A stretch of 64,000 bases of DNA from Xylanibacter rarus (GTDB lineage Bacteria > Bacteroidota > Bacteroidia > Bacteroidales > Bacteroidaceae): assembly GCF_001275135.1 (NCBI RefSeq), contig NZ_LFQU01000011.1, forward strand, positions 45,425-109,424, written 5' to 3'. Each line of letters begins with the position of its first letter. The first letter of the stretch is position 1. Positions 9,598 through 17,317 of this stretch are shown one piece after another. Below the pieces are notes generated by a model that did not search any database, was not told where the DNA came from, and saw only the letters and a list, made by a program, of their open reading frames with translations. Position numbers and translations under genes: made by a program.

Positions 9598-10539
9598 TTA
9601 TTCAAGCTCAATCGGGTTGTAGGGCTCAGGAGGATAGTCGCCTGATGTAACCATGTGTACGGTTTTTCTGTCGTCGCTGACAAACAGTTCTTTTGGACCG
9701 CCCACGCCCAGTGCGCCTCCCGGGTCTTTATAAATCTTCTTTATCAGAGCCATAATCTTCTCTCTTGTCATCACCTTTTCTTTCATGTTGTGGGCTTTAT
9801 AAGTTGTTATCATGTCGCCGGGCCGTCCTTTCTCCAGTCCTACGCATGTCCAGATGTAGTCATTGTCGTCTGAACTTATTTGCATGATGAGTCCTGGCAG
9901 GCCGGCAAACTTATACGGACCGCTATATATGGGAATGCCTGGTGTGTACCATGCCGTGTATTTACGTCCGCGGAACGTGCACGATGCCTTTTTGCACTGA
10001 TAGCCAATTATTGTTTTGCTCCCATTTTCCAGTTTCCATTCAATTTTTGGAGCAGCCTCATTGTAGCATAGGTTTGTATAGTTATAATACATCCTGCGCC
10101 TTACGTTAAGGTTTTTTGTTTTCGTATTGGTGAGTATTTCTTCCGGCAGCACGTCGTTTTCGTCAAGTTTCGAAGGATAGTTCTCGTCTTTTTCGTATGC
10201 TATCGTGCGCAGAGAGTCGTTAATATGCAGCAGTCTGCTGTAGCAGTAAGTGTAGTTGTAGCCGATATCGAGCCTCTGTAGGTCTTTGCATACGGATGCA
10301 CGGTCGGCAGTGTCTTTTACGAATTTCACGTCATAGTAAACCTTTATCCTGCATGAATCGATGTTCTTAATGTCTTTTTTGCTGATGCTGAACGGACGGC
10401 TTATGCCCGATGAACGTCTGGCTTTGCGTATGTTGTTTTTAACGCTTTTAGCAAACTGCGGATTGTCTTTTATGTCTTGTGCGCAGGATGCGGCACACAT
10501 AAAAAGTGACAGGCTAATGATGATAACGATGTTTTTCAT
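9598..10539 (-). CDS. GLPGLI family protein
   Basis: The diagnostic motif GLPGLI is present (PYKFAGLPGLIMQIS), followed by a typical DYIWTCVGLEKG stretch. From ATG 10539 the protein has about 313 residues with a signal peptide (MKNIVIIISLSLFMCAASC) that could be a lipoprotein signal (AASC). A longer frame opens at 10593, but a -7 promoter element at 10575-10582 lies inside that extension and favours 10539. GLPGLI proteins are secreted, have unknown function, and are usually next to TonB-type barrel genes, as here. The stop overlaps the alternative start of the barrel gene. Confidence 0.85.
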   Translation of the reverse strand: MKNIVIIISLSLFMCAASCAQDIKDNPQFAKSVKNNIRKARRSSGISRPFSISKKDIKNIDSCRIKVYYDVKFVKDTADRASVCKDLQRLDIGYNYTYCYSRLLHINDSLRTIAYEKDENYPSKLDENDVLPEEILTNTKTKNLNVRRRMYYNYTNLCYNEAAPKIEWKLENGSKTIIGYQCKKASCTFRGRKYTAWYTPGIPIYSGPYKFAGLPGLIMQISSDDNDYIWTCVGLEKGRPGDMITTYKAHNMKEKVMTREKIMALIKKIYKDPGGALGVGGPKELFVSDDRKTVHMVTSGDYPPEPYNPIELE

Positions 10540-10574
10540 AATTTCGCGTTTATATGTGATATGACATGCAGTTG

Positions 10575-10582
10575 CAAATTTA
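10575..10582 (-). promoter_or_regulatory. Promoter -7 element of the GLPGLI/barrel operon
   Basis: TAAATTTG on the minus strand, 36 bases before the chosen start of the GLPGLI gene. No good -33 box is seen. Confidence 0.4.
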
Positions 10583-10671
10583 GCCTTTTTCAATATTTGT
10601 ATATCATTATTACAGTGTGCATTTTGTGTGCATAATTATATTATGCGGCATAATTCTGCGGTGTAAATGCC

Positions 10672-12288
10672 TTACAGTGAGCTGATTATCTCGTCCCAGT
10701 CAGCCGGACTGCCCTTGCGGTTAAATGCTTTGTAGTAGAGTCTTCTTCTGACAGAAGATATTGATTCCTTGCTGTGGTTGGTAAGATGTGATATGTTTAC
10801 GGGGGAGATATTTATCTTAATAAGCAGACACACTCTATATTCAAAACTGCTCATTCTGTTGTAAATGTTATGAAGTTTCTCTGTGTAGTTCTCGTAAACA
10901 GAGTTTACCACATTGTCAAGTTCGTCCCATTCCGTTTCTGACAGGTTTTCGTTCTTTTCCGGGTATGCAGAAATTTTCTTTTGTATGGTTTTGTATATTT
11001 CTGACGAATTTATTTTTCTTATTTTATCATCGGTCGGTTTCGCCTTGTTTTCCTTAATTCCGCTGTTAATTATTTTCAGTTTCTCGATTTTAAGATTTAT
11101 TATTTCAAATCTTTTTCTGTATAGCATAATTGTCGATATCAGGATTGTAGCCAGCAGTATGCTTGTAATAACGAAGATGGTTGTCTTTGATTTTTCCTGT
11201 TGGTTTTTCAATTTAAGTTCTTTGTTTTGCTCATCCCTTATGCTGTTGTCATAAAGAGCGAGATATTTTGCCACGGCGTCAGATGCGTTTAGTTTTCTTA
11301 TTGAGTCGGATATGTTCATGTACAGCTCAAAGTATCTGTATGCCTCTTTGTTCTTGCCGCTCTTTATGCAGTGTCTTGTCAGTCCGTCGTATGCTCCTTG
11401 TCTTCCGTAAATATTTCCGTATTTGAGCAGTTTCTTATAGCACATCAATGCAGAGTCTTCCTTTCCGGTTATTCTATATAATTCAGAATATATTGAAAGG
11501 GCCGGACTTATCTCTATGGAATCTCTGTAAGGATCTGACTCTTTAAGAAGTTTAAGTGCCTTGTCTGCGTCTTTTAATTCATATAAATATAAGGAAGCCA
11601 TTTGGTCTTTTATAGACGAAGCGTAGCTTTTGTCGTCAAGTGTTGATGCCAGCCTTTTTGCAATATTGAAATATTCCAATGCCTTATACGGATTTTCCAA
11701 ATTCCGGTAGGTGTCGGCTATGTCACGCAGGCTTAACACCATGTTGCATGTGTCATTGTTTATCTTGTCGGTTTTATATGCATTGATAAATTTTATAAGC
11801 GACCTTTTATGAAATTCCTGATATCTCAGAGTGTATCCGGCTTGTGCGTAAATGTTTGCCAACAGCTTTGTGTCCTTTGAATATTTTTTAGCAGCTGCTT
11901 CAGCCATATTGAAATATTTTACAGCTTGTGTGGCATCATGGAGTTTCCTGTATATTCTTCCTGCATAATAGTATGCCTTGGGCAGAAGTCTCTTGTCGCC
12001 TTTATTTTCATAATATTCTACGAGCCTTGTTATCGTAGAGTCTGATGTGTGCGGTATGTATGCCTTGTCCTGAGCCTTGATTTTCAGCAGTTCATAATAG
12101 TTTCTTGATGCCTTGGTAGCGTTTTTCATGTATGGCCCGATGCTGTCGAGCATGTTCAGTGCCCGTTCGGCGTCGTTGTCTGCAACGCTGTCAATGTTTG
12201 TCAGCTGCTTAATCTGTATGTCGTTTTGTTGGCATGAGCAGAAGTACAATGCCGTAACGACGGCAGCAATAATCCGCAATAATTTCAT
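10672..12288 (-). CDS. TPR lipoprotein with one transmembrane helix and C-terminal HTH-like region
   Basis: From ATG 12288 this protein has about 538 residues. It starts with a lipoprotein-type signal (ALYFCSC). Tetratricopeptide-like helical repeats run from about residue 25 to 330 (AYYYAGRIYRKLHDATQAVK). A transmembrane helix near residues 365-388 (IFVITSILLATILISTIMLY) is followed by a coiled region. The C-terminal 60 residues (FEYRVCLLIKINISPVNISH, then SKESISSVRRRLYYKAFNRK) resemble a LuxR-like DNA-binding helix-turn-helix. Bacteroidota encode many such TPR-TM-HTH proteins of unknown role. The start was chosen because a consensus promoter lies 30 bases upstream of it and inside the longer frame opening at 12378. 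Confidence 0.72.
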   Translation of the reverse strand: MKLLRIIAAVVTALYFCSCQQNDIQIKQLTNIDSVADNDAERALNMLDSIGPYMKNATKASRNYYELLKIKAQDKAYIPHTSDSTITRLVEYYENKGDKRLLPKAYYYAGRIYRKLHDATQAVKYFNMAEAAAKKYSKDTKLLANIYAQAGYTLRYQEFHKRSLIKFINAYKTDKINNDTCNMVLSLRDIADTYRNLENPYKALEYFNIAKRLASTLDDKSYASSIKDQMASLYLYELKDADKALKLLKESDPYRDSIEISPALSIYSELYRITGKEDSALMCYKKLLKYGNIYGRQGAYDGLTRHCIKSGKNKEAYRYFELYMNISDSIRKLNASDAVAKYLALYDNSIRDEQNKELKLKNQQEKSKTTIFVITSILLATILISTIMLYRKRFEIINLKIEKLKIINSGIKENKAKPTDDKIRKINSSEIYKTIQKKISAYPEKNENLSETEWDELDNVVNSVYENYTEKLHNIYNRMSSFEYRVCLLIKINISPVNISHLTNHSKESISSVRRRLYYKAFNRKGSPADWDEIISSL

Positions 12289-12317
12289 GATGTCTGTTTC
12301 TTTATTTGTGATAAATG

Positions 12318-12349
12318 CAAAGATATAAAAAGGCGAGAGCAATGGCAAA
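12318..12349 (-). promoter_or_regulatory. Consensus promoter of the TPR gene
   Basis: The minus strand reads TTTG (12349-12346), a 20-base spacer, then TATCTTTG (12325-12318). This fully matches the Bacteroidetes housekeeping promoter and gives a leader of about 25 bases to ATG 12288. Confidence 0.65.
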
Positions 12350-12550
12350 CAAAAAACTGATGTTTTTTGATTTTGCATTGCCGAGCCGCATCATATCTTA
12401 CTTAAAGTTATGAAAAATTTGACAGACTGCTGCTACAGAAAGTTATATTTTATATAAAAACGTGTGTCCGGTCTATACTGGTTGATTATGATTATGGTAC
12501 ACTTTTGGTGTATCCTTTTATAAAATAATTTCTTGAGATGTAATTTTAAA

Positions 12551-13342
12551 TCAGCATGCCTTTTTTACTACTTTGATGCTTATTTCGTACAACAAATACA
12601 ATGGCAGAGTAACCAATATCAGACTTAGGATGTCTTGCCCGGGTGTGATTATTGCGGCAATTGTAAGAATTATAATAAATGCGTGTTTACGGTATTTTGA
12701 AAGTATTGTTGCGTTTATTATTCCCATTTTACCAAGGACAAAGGATATTACGGGCAACTGGAACACAACACCCATGAGTAAAGTCATGGTTATGAATGTA
12801 GAAACATAACTGTCAAGGGTTATTGTGCTTTCTATTCTGTTTGAGACACTGTAAGTTCCAAGAAATCTGAACGAAATAGGGAACAGCATGTAGTAGCTTA
12901 TCAGAATTCCGATGATGAAAAGAAAATATACTGCGCAAATTACTTTTGCCGAGTATTTTCTCTCATTCTCGAATAATGCAGGTGAAACAAAATGGAACAG
13001 CTCGTACAGAATGTATGGGGATGAAATCAATAGACCTAAATATATGGATGTGGAAAGATGTGTCATGAATTGGCTTGACAAATCTGTCGCTATCAGCTTA
13101 ACGTGAAATTCGTCAAAATGGAAATTATGCAGCCCTAACATGTGCATAATATGTTCGGTAAATGTGTAAGAAACAAAATTCCATTCACTTGGCGCAAGCA
13201 GAATGTTCCAAGTTGTATCTTTAAAGCAAAATACAATTATTGCAAACAGACTGCTTACTCCGAGTATTCTAAAAATCATTTGGCGCAACACCTCAAGATG
13301 TCCGCCAAAAGTCATCATTCCATTATTTTCGCTATTTTTCAT
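12551..13342 (-). CDS. tatC: Twin-arginine translocase subunit TatC
   Basis: A 263-residue polytopic protein with the TatC N-terminal pattern FGGHLEVLRQMIFRILGV and six predicted membrane segments. These include segments beginning FVSPALFENERKYSAKVICA and a late AAIITPGQDILSLILVTLPL. TatC recognises the twin-arginine motif of folded export substrates. The gene overlaps tatA by 11 bases and is last in an operon with cysteine-repeat RiPP genes whose precursors carry twin-arginine signals. Its main role is therefore probably to export those modified peptides. No tatB is present, so this is a minimal TatAC system. Confidence 0.93.
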   Translation of the reverse strand: MKNSENNGMMTFGGHLEVLRQMIFRILGVSSLFAIIVFCFKDTTWNILLAPSEWNFVSYTFTEHIMHMLGLHNFHFDEFHVKLIATDLSSQFMTHLSTSIYLGLLISSPYILYELFHFVSPALFENERKYSAKVICAVYFLFIIGILISYYMLFPISFRFLGTYSVSNRIESTITLDSYVSTFITMTLLMGVVFQLPVISFVLGKMGIINATILSKYRKHAFIIILTIAAIITPGQDILSLILVTLPLYLLYEISIKVVKKAC

Positions 13343-13583
13343 TATTTACTTTGTTGCCTTTTTCTGTATTATGATCTTCAACAGTGGCATTTTCAGCAGA
13401 TTCTTTTTTCGTATCTTCCTCTATGGATGTATTAATGTCGTTAACTCCTTTTTTAAATTCTCTTACGCCTTGTCCTAAGCCCTTCATCATTTCGGGCAGT
13501 TTTTTGCCTCCGAAAAGCAGCAGGGCGATGGCTCCTATGAGTAGGAGTTCAGTTGTGCCTATAAACAAAAATAGTGATGTCAT
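13332..13583 (-). CDS. tatA: Twin-arginine translocase subunit TatA
   Basis: An 83-residue protein with the TatA layout: a short N-terminal membrane helix (TTELLLIGAIALLLF), the hinge FGGKKLPE, an amphipathic helix (MMKGLGQGVREFKKGVND) and a charged, unstructured tail. TatA forms the translocation assembly with TatC. Its ATG overlaps the stop of the upstream CXXX modification-system gene by 4 bases and its end overlaps tatC by 11 bases. Tat and RiPP genes are therefore translationally coupled. Confidence 0.93.
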   Translation of the reverse strand: MTSLFLFIGTTELLLIGAIALLLFGGKKLPEMMKGLGQGVREFKKGVNDINTSIEEDTKKESAENATVEDHNTEKGNKVNNEK

Positions 13584-13855
13584 TGCTGTACTAAATAAAT
13601 TTCACATGTTTCGAAGTTTATCTCCCAGTTGCCGCCTTCAGCGCTTTCCCATTGATATTTGTCGCTCATGCGGTCCCACCATGCCTGAAATTTGGTGCCG
13701 GTCTCGCCGAGATCCTTTACCAGTTTCTCATACAGCTCGTTGTTGTCGGCCGTCAGAATCTTAGCCAGTTCGTTAAGGCCGTTTCTACGTTCAAACAAAG
13801 TTTGAATCTCGTTTTTTTCTTCGACAGTTACCTGTCCTATTACTTTCTTTACCAT
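13580..13855 (-). CDS. CXXX repeat peptide modification system protein
   Basis: A 91-residue protein that starts MVKKVIGQVTVEEKNEIQTL and continues FERRNGLNELAKIL. This matches the small accessory protein found with CXXX-repeat radical SAM peptide systems. Its role in maturation is unknown; the C-terminal part is acidic and aromatic (NWEINFETCEIYLVQQ). It overlaps the end of the upstream maturase gene by 65 bases in another frame, an unusually long overlap, and tatA by 4 bases. The family is recognised from memory of the predicted RiPP systems of Bacteroidota. Confidence 0.75.
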   Translation of the reverse strand: MVKKVIGQVTVEEKNEIQTLFERRNGLNELAKILTADNNELYEKLVKDLGETGTKFQAWWDRMSDKYQWESAEGGNWEINFETCEIYLVQQ

Positions 13856-14792
13856 TCTTTTTTACGTCAAAGGGGTCTAAATAATCTATTTTGTCAATCT
13901 CTTTACGGTCGGGTAAGAACGTTCCGTGCTTTCTTATTGCAATAAGAAGTTCGCGCGATGCATTGCGTTCAAGATGAGCCACAACACACTGTTCGTGCGA
14001 CGGCGTGTTCACCTCAAGCGTGGTCTTGCGGTTGAGCCATATGCAGCGGCGGCACTGATAGGCGTCGCATATGCGGCACAGCGGTGCATGGTCGAGCCTG
14101 TATAGCTGGCTGTTCTTTATGTCAAGTCCGTCTTTCAGATTTCCAATAGCATATCCGCCGGGCTGCTGATAGAATGCAGGGCATACGTAGAAGTTGCCGT
14201 CTGGCGCAAGTGTTATTGTCGTGTCGCCCGCACCGCAGTTGTTCATCTTGTCGAGCATCATGCGGTCTGTAAGTATGTTGAGCTGCGGTGAATGTCCTTC
14301 AGCATACATCTTTTCAACGCCTGCAGCCAGCTGTTTCAGCATGTCCTTGTATTTGTCAAAGTCGTCGTCGGTGAATGTTTCCACGTCTGTCAGCGTTATG
14401 TTCAGCCTGTCGGCATTCTGAAGCAGCTTTACTATTATGTCGTGTCCGCCGAACAGCCCTGCCTTGTCGGTGCGCAGCACGTATGCCGCTCCGTTTCTCA
14501 CGTCAGTTCTGCCTGCCTCTTCCATGCCGTCAATCACAATCATGTCGGCACCTTTCTGCCGGCTTGCCGGCTTTATCTTGCTGTGGTCTACCGATTCTAT
14601 TATTTTATCATATTCTTCTGGCAGATCATAGTCGGGATAAACAAACTGTATGTTCAGATTCTCTTTCATTCCGTATAATATGCCGGCTTTTAGAGTGTCT
14701 GCAGGCATGAGCCTGCGTTCTTTGTGCCCATTGCTGTAGTGGCAGAACGACACAGACGTGTCGTCGAGCAGGATAACAAGATATTGTATCAT
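13791..14792 (-). CDS. CXXX repeat peptide maturase (SPASM-like, no radical SAM triad)
   Basis: A 333-residue protein. It lacks the N-terminal CxxxCxxC needed for a radical SAM cluster. It keeps a SPASM-like cysteine set in its C-terminal half: NCGAGDTTITLAPDGNFYVC, then CRICDAYQCRRCIW and a late Cys in EQCVVAHLERNASRELL. This fits the CXXX repeat peptide maturase family, which travels with a full radical SAM enzyme. It may bind the peptide or auxiliary clusters as a non-catalytic partner; that is inference. It begins 4 bases after the radical SAM gene stops, so the two are probably made in step. Confidence 0.8.
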   Translation of the reverse strand: MIQYLVILLDDTSVSFCHYSNGHKERRLMPADTLKAGILYGMKENLNIQFVYPDYDLPEEYDKIIESVDHSKIKPASRQKGADMIVIDGMEEAGRTDVRNGAAYVLRTDKAGLFGGHDIIVKLLQNADRLNITLTDVETFTDDDFDKYKDMLKQLAAGVEKMYAEGHSPQLNILTDRMMLDKMNNCGAGDTTITLAPDGNFYVCPAFYQQPGGYAIGNLKDGLDIKNSQLYRLDHAPLCRICDAYQCRRCIWLNRKTTLEVNTPSHEQCVVAHLERNASRELLIAIRKHGTFLPDRKEIDKIDYLDPFDVKKNGKESNRTGNCRRKKRDSNFV

Positions 14793-14796
14793 GGCT

Positions 14797-16008
14797 TTAG
14801 CAAGTTTTTGGGTTCAACTTCGGTTTTTTCTCCTCGTATTCCTTGCGTGCGTTTTCAAGTTCCAACTTGCGGAACAGCTTGTTCCAATAATAGTTGTTGG
14901 CCCTTACGCGCGCTTTGTGCATCAGGCATATAGCCGTTGAGCGCTGGTATATAGTTGGTGTGTCGGCGGCGTCGTAGTTTTCGCCCTGACACCATGCGCA
15001 GCCTTCGGCCATCTCGCAGTCGATACACTTTTGCGGGCTTTGCGTGCAGCGGTCGAGTGTAAGAAACGGGCGCAGCCTGTTCTTGTCTATTCCGTCATGA
15101 ATGTTGCCTATTATCCATGCTTTCTTGTCGCGCAGAGAATATTGTGCGAATCGCGTACACGGATAGAAGTTGCCTTCGGCATCTACGGCAAGCATGCGTC
15201 CAGCGCCGCACCAGTTCTGGTTCTGTGTAACGCAGTCGAGCGGTTTGCCCAAATGTTCAGAGAAGAACGAACATGCGTAATCGCGGTAGTATCCCCCGTC
15301 TATTATTGCGTCGGCGAGCTGCATCAGCTGGTCTTCAAACATCAGGTCGTCGTTTTTCTTCCATACGTCTTCAAACACGCAGTTGATGTTCACCTCGTGA
15401 ATGCCTAGTCCGTAAAGATGCAGCACGCTCTCCTTGATGTAAGGTATGTCGGCACTGCTTATAGTAACCTTTGTTCCGGCATTGGGAAATTGCTTGAGCC
15501 ACAGCGGAATATTGCGCACCACATCGGCATAGGAGCCTCGTCCGTCGCCTTTATATACGCGGTTGAGGTCGTGTTTGCGCTCTGTGCCGTCAATGGTAAT
15601 TCCTATTGACAGATGGTTGTGGTTCTTCTCAATGAAACGCTGCACTTTGTCCGTGTGATAGTTTATTCCGTTTGTTGAGAATGAAAAGCGGTAAGAGTTA
15701 AACCAGTGATGGTTTCTGCGGAACATCTCGGTTTTAAGATAGTCGCATATTTTGTCTATCAAGTCAATTTCGAGGAAAGGTTCTCCGCCTATAAAGTCCC
15801 ACACAACGCTTTCCTCTTTCATATCATTCTCATGGTCGAGGATATAGTCTATTGCTTGTTTTGCCACCTCCCAGGGCATACGCTCTTTCGAGTTTTTCCC
15901 TACGAGGTAGCAATATTTGCAGGCAAGCTGGCAGTCTTTGGTGACAATAAATGTGATGGACTTTGCCATTCCTGATTGCCATCCTTTGTCATTTTCTTTT
16001 ATAGTCAT
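14797..16008 (-). CDS. Radical SAM/SPASM peptide maturase, CXXX-repeat target family
   Basis: A 403-residue enzyme. The radical SAM motif CxxxCxxC is at Cys26, Cys30 and Cys33 (CQLACKYCYL). The SAM-binding GGEP motif follows (VWDFIGGEPFLEIDLIDKIC). The C-terminal SPASM domain has the expected cysteines (NQNWCGAGRML, FYPCTRFAQY, CTQSPQKCIDCEMAEGCAWC). SPASM maturases modify ribosomal peptides, often by thioether or carbon-carbon crosslinks. The neighbouring cysteine-repeat precursors are the evident substrates. A second in-frame ATG at residue 14 (MAKSITF) is possible. Confidence 0.88.
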   Translation of the reverse strand: MTIKENDKGWQSGMAKSITFIVTKDCQLACKYCYLVGKNSKERMPWEVAKQAIDYILDHENDMKEESVVWDFIGGEPFLEIDLIDKICDYLKTEMFRRNHHWFNSYRFSFSTNGINYHTDKVQRFIEKNHNHLSIGITIDGTERKHDLNRVYKGDGRGSYADVVRNIPLWLKQFPNAGTKVTISSADIPYIKESVLHLYGLGIHEVNINCVFEDVWKKNDDLMFEDQLMQLADAIIDGGYYRDYACSFFSEHLGKPLDCVTQNQNWCGAGRMLAVDAEGNFYPCTRFAQYSLRDKKAWIIGNIHDGIDKNRLRPFLTLDRCTQSPQKCIDCEMAEGCAWCQGENYDAADTPTIYQRSTAICLMHKARVRANNYYWNKLFRKLELENARKEYEEKKPKLNPKTC

Positions 16009-16077
16009 ATTAATTCAAATATTTTAAATTGTATGGTAGCAAATGTGTCTCAAGCATGTGTTTTGTTATCGATAATT

Positions 16078-16461
16078 TCATTTTGAACCATTTACGCATG
16101 AAGATTGACAATTAGTACTGCAAGCGTAACTGCAATCATGGTAACAACGATTATAACATGTTTGTGCACATCCTGAACAATTTGATCTAGAGTTTAAATA
16201 TTTACAACTTCCTCCACATGAGTCATTACAAGACCCATAACAATGATTGTCGCATGTTGCAGCACAATTATAATCACATCTTGTTTTACAACTATTTGAA
16301 CATGTAGAACTGCAACTTGAGCAAGAACTACTTGTGGAATTGCTAGCACAATTAGAACTACATCCTCCACCGCAAGTATTAGGACCTAAATTCCCTTCTG
16401 TAACTGGACGTATTGAATATTTTTGATTGGCTATGTTATCATAGCTTATCCCTTTTGGCAT
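16078..16461 (-). CDS. C-terminal part of the frameshifted CXXX-repeat/FISUMP precursor
   Basis: This frame encodes up to 127 residues from ATG 16461. Sense homology starts earlier: the same frame read back to the A7 tract at 16601-16607 gives NGKSIFLPFSGRI and then YWTGT, the end of a FISUMP domain. It therefore belongs to the gene starting at 17261. After YSIRPVTEG comes a cysteine-repeat tail with 22 Cys, mostly every fourth residue (SCSSCSSTCSNSCKTRCDYN), with CxxC breaks starting new blocks. Joined by a -1 shift, the product is about 394 residues. It could instead be made separately from the internal ATG, but it would then lack any export signal. Confidence 0.65.
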   Translation of the reverse strand: MPKGISYDNIANQKYSIRPVTEGNLGPNTCGGGCSSNCASNSTSSSCSSCSSTCSNSCKTRCDYNCAATCDNHCYGSCNDSCGGSCKYLNSRSNCSGCAQTCYNRCYHDCSYACSTNCQSSCVNGSK

Positions 16462-16538
16462 GGAAGAGAAAAAATAAGCATAAGCACCATTGCCTTTTAA
16501 ATATTGAATAGTTCCAGTCCAATAGTAACAACATATAC

Positions 16539-17261
16539 CTACATATTCTTTTTTCTCAAAATCAATACGGCCAGAGAAAGGTAGAAATATGCTTTTCCCA
16601 TTTTTTTACTTTTAAATATTGCACCATTAATGTTTTTGTATGTTGTTACTTTATATGTACAATTTTCAATTAGTTCTTCAAATTCTTTCTTAGTTGGTAA
16701 TCTCCAATAATTTCCCCATCTTTTTGTTGCTGAATCAAATGATGTTGCCGAGATGGAATCTCCTTTTTCAAGTCCTGCAGATAAAAGTGCTAACCTAACA
16801 TCAATGTATTTGTTACCTGTAGCACCTTCTGTAAATTCCATATATGAACCATATTTTTGAGGTTCTGAGGTTCCTATATTATACCGTGCCCATTTTACGC
16901 TTAATCCTAAGTCTACATATTCATATCCGTTCAATGCTCCTGTCGCTTTTGAAATTTCATCAGAATCAGAACTATTGGTTGAATTATTTTTGCATGTATT
17001 TGAACATGTCGTATCACATCCTCCCATGCAATTATTTGCGCAGTTAGAACATGTAGAGGAAGATGACTGGCCTATGCAAGAAGAAGAACAATCAGATGCA
17101 CATGTTCCAGAACAATCGGCGCAGCCTGTAAAATCTTCATTCTTATCACATCCAACTAATAAAGGTGGAGCTACAATTGCAGCTATAATAGGTAATGTCC
17201 CTTTTGCTGCTTTTTTAAAGAACTCCCTTCGATGCAGGAGTTCTTCTTTTTCATTTTTCAT
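16539..17261 (-). CDS. CXXX-repeat RiPP precursor, Tat lipoprotein with FISUMP domain (frameshifted)
   Basis: The 240-residue reading frame starts with a twin-arginine signal (LLHRREFFKKAAKGTLPIIA) that ends in a lipobox LVGC at about residue 38. The substrate would therefore be a Tat-exported lipoprotein. An 11-cysteine repeat block follows (CADCSGTCASDC and TCSNCANNCMGGC). A FISUMP domain starts near residue 110 (GYEYVDLGLSVKWARYNIGT, WRLPTKKEFEELIENC). At the run of seven A's (T7 at 16601-16607) the frame is lost, ending in the unrelated tail GKAYFYLSLAVLILRKK. One extra A, or a -1 ribosomal shift on AAA AAA, restores FISUMP homology and the C-terminal repeat. Sequencing error, a real mutation and programmed slippage are all open. 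Confidence 0.75.
   Translation of the reverse strand: MKNEKEELLHRREFFKKAAKGTLPIIAAIVAPPLLVGCDKNEDFTGCADCSGTCASDCSSSCIGQSSSSTCSNCANNCMGGCDTTCSNTCKNNSTNSSDSDEISKATGALNGYEYVDLGLSVKWARYNIGTSEPQKYGSYMEFTEGATGNKYIDVRLALLSAGLEKGDSISATSFDSATKRWGNYWRLPTKKEFEELIENCTYKVTTYKNINGAIFKSKKMGKAYFYLSLAVLILRKKNM
16601..16607 (-). other. A7 slippery tract at the precursor frameshift
   Basis: On the minus strand the codons read AGT AAA AAA ATG GGA. Moving back one base after AAA AAA gives AAT GGG AAA AGC ATA TTT, which continues the FISUMP domain exactly. The heptamer A-AAA-AAA is a known -1 slip sequence and a hotspot for transcriptional slippage and replication errors. Confidence 0.6.
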
Positions 17262-17317
17262 GACTAATTGTTAATAACAAATGTTATTATTAATCCATAT
17301 ATGTCTTTTATGCGAAA

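Noticed and set aside
12496-12515. Short inverted repeat GGTACAC/GTGTATCC after tatC
   Set aside because: The stem has a mismatch and no T-run follows on the minus strand, so it is too weak to call as the operon terminator.
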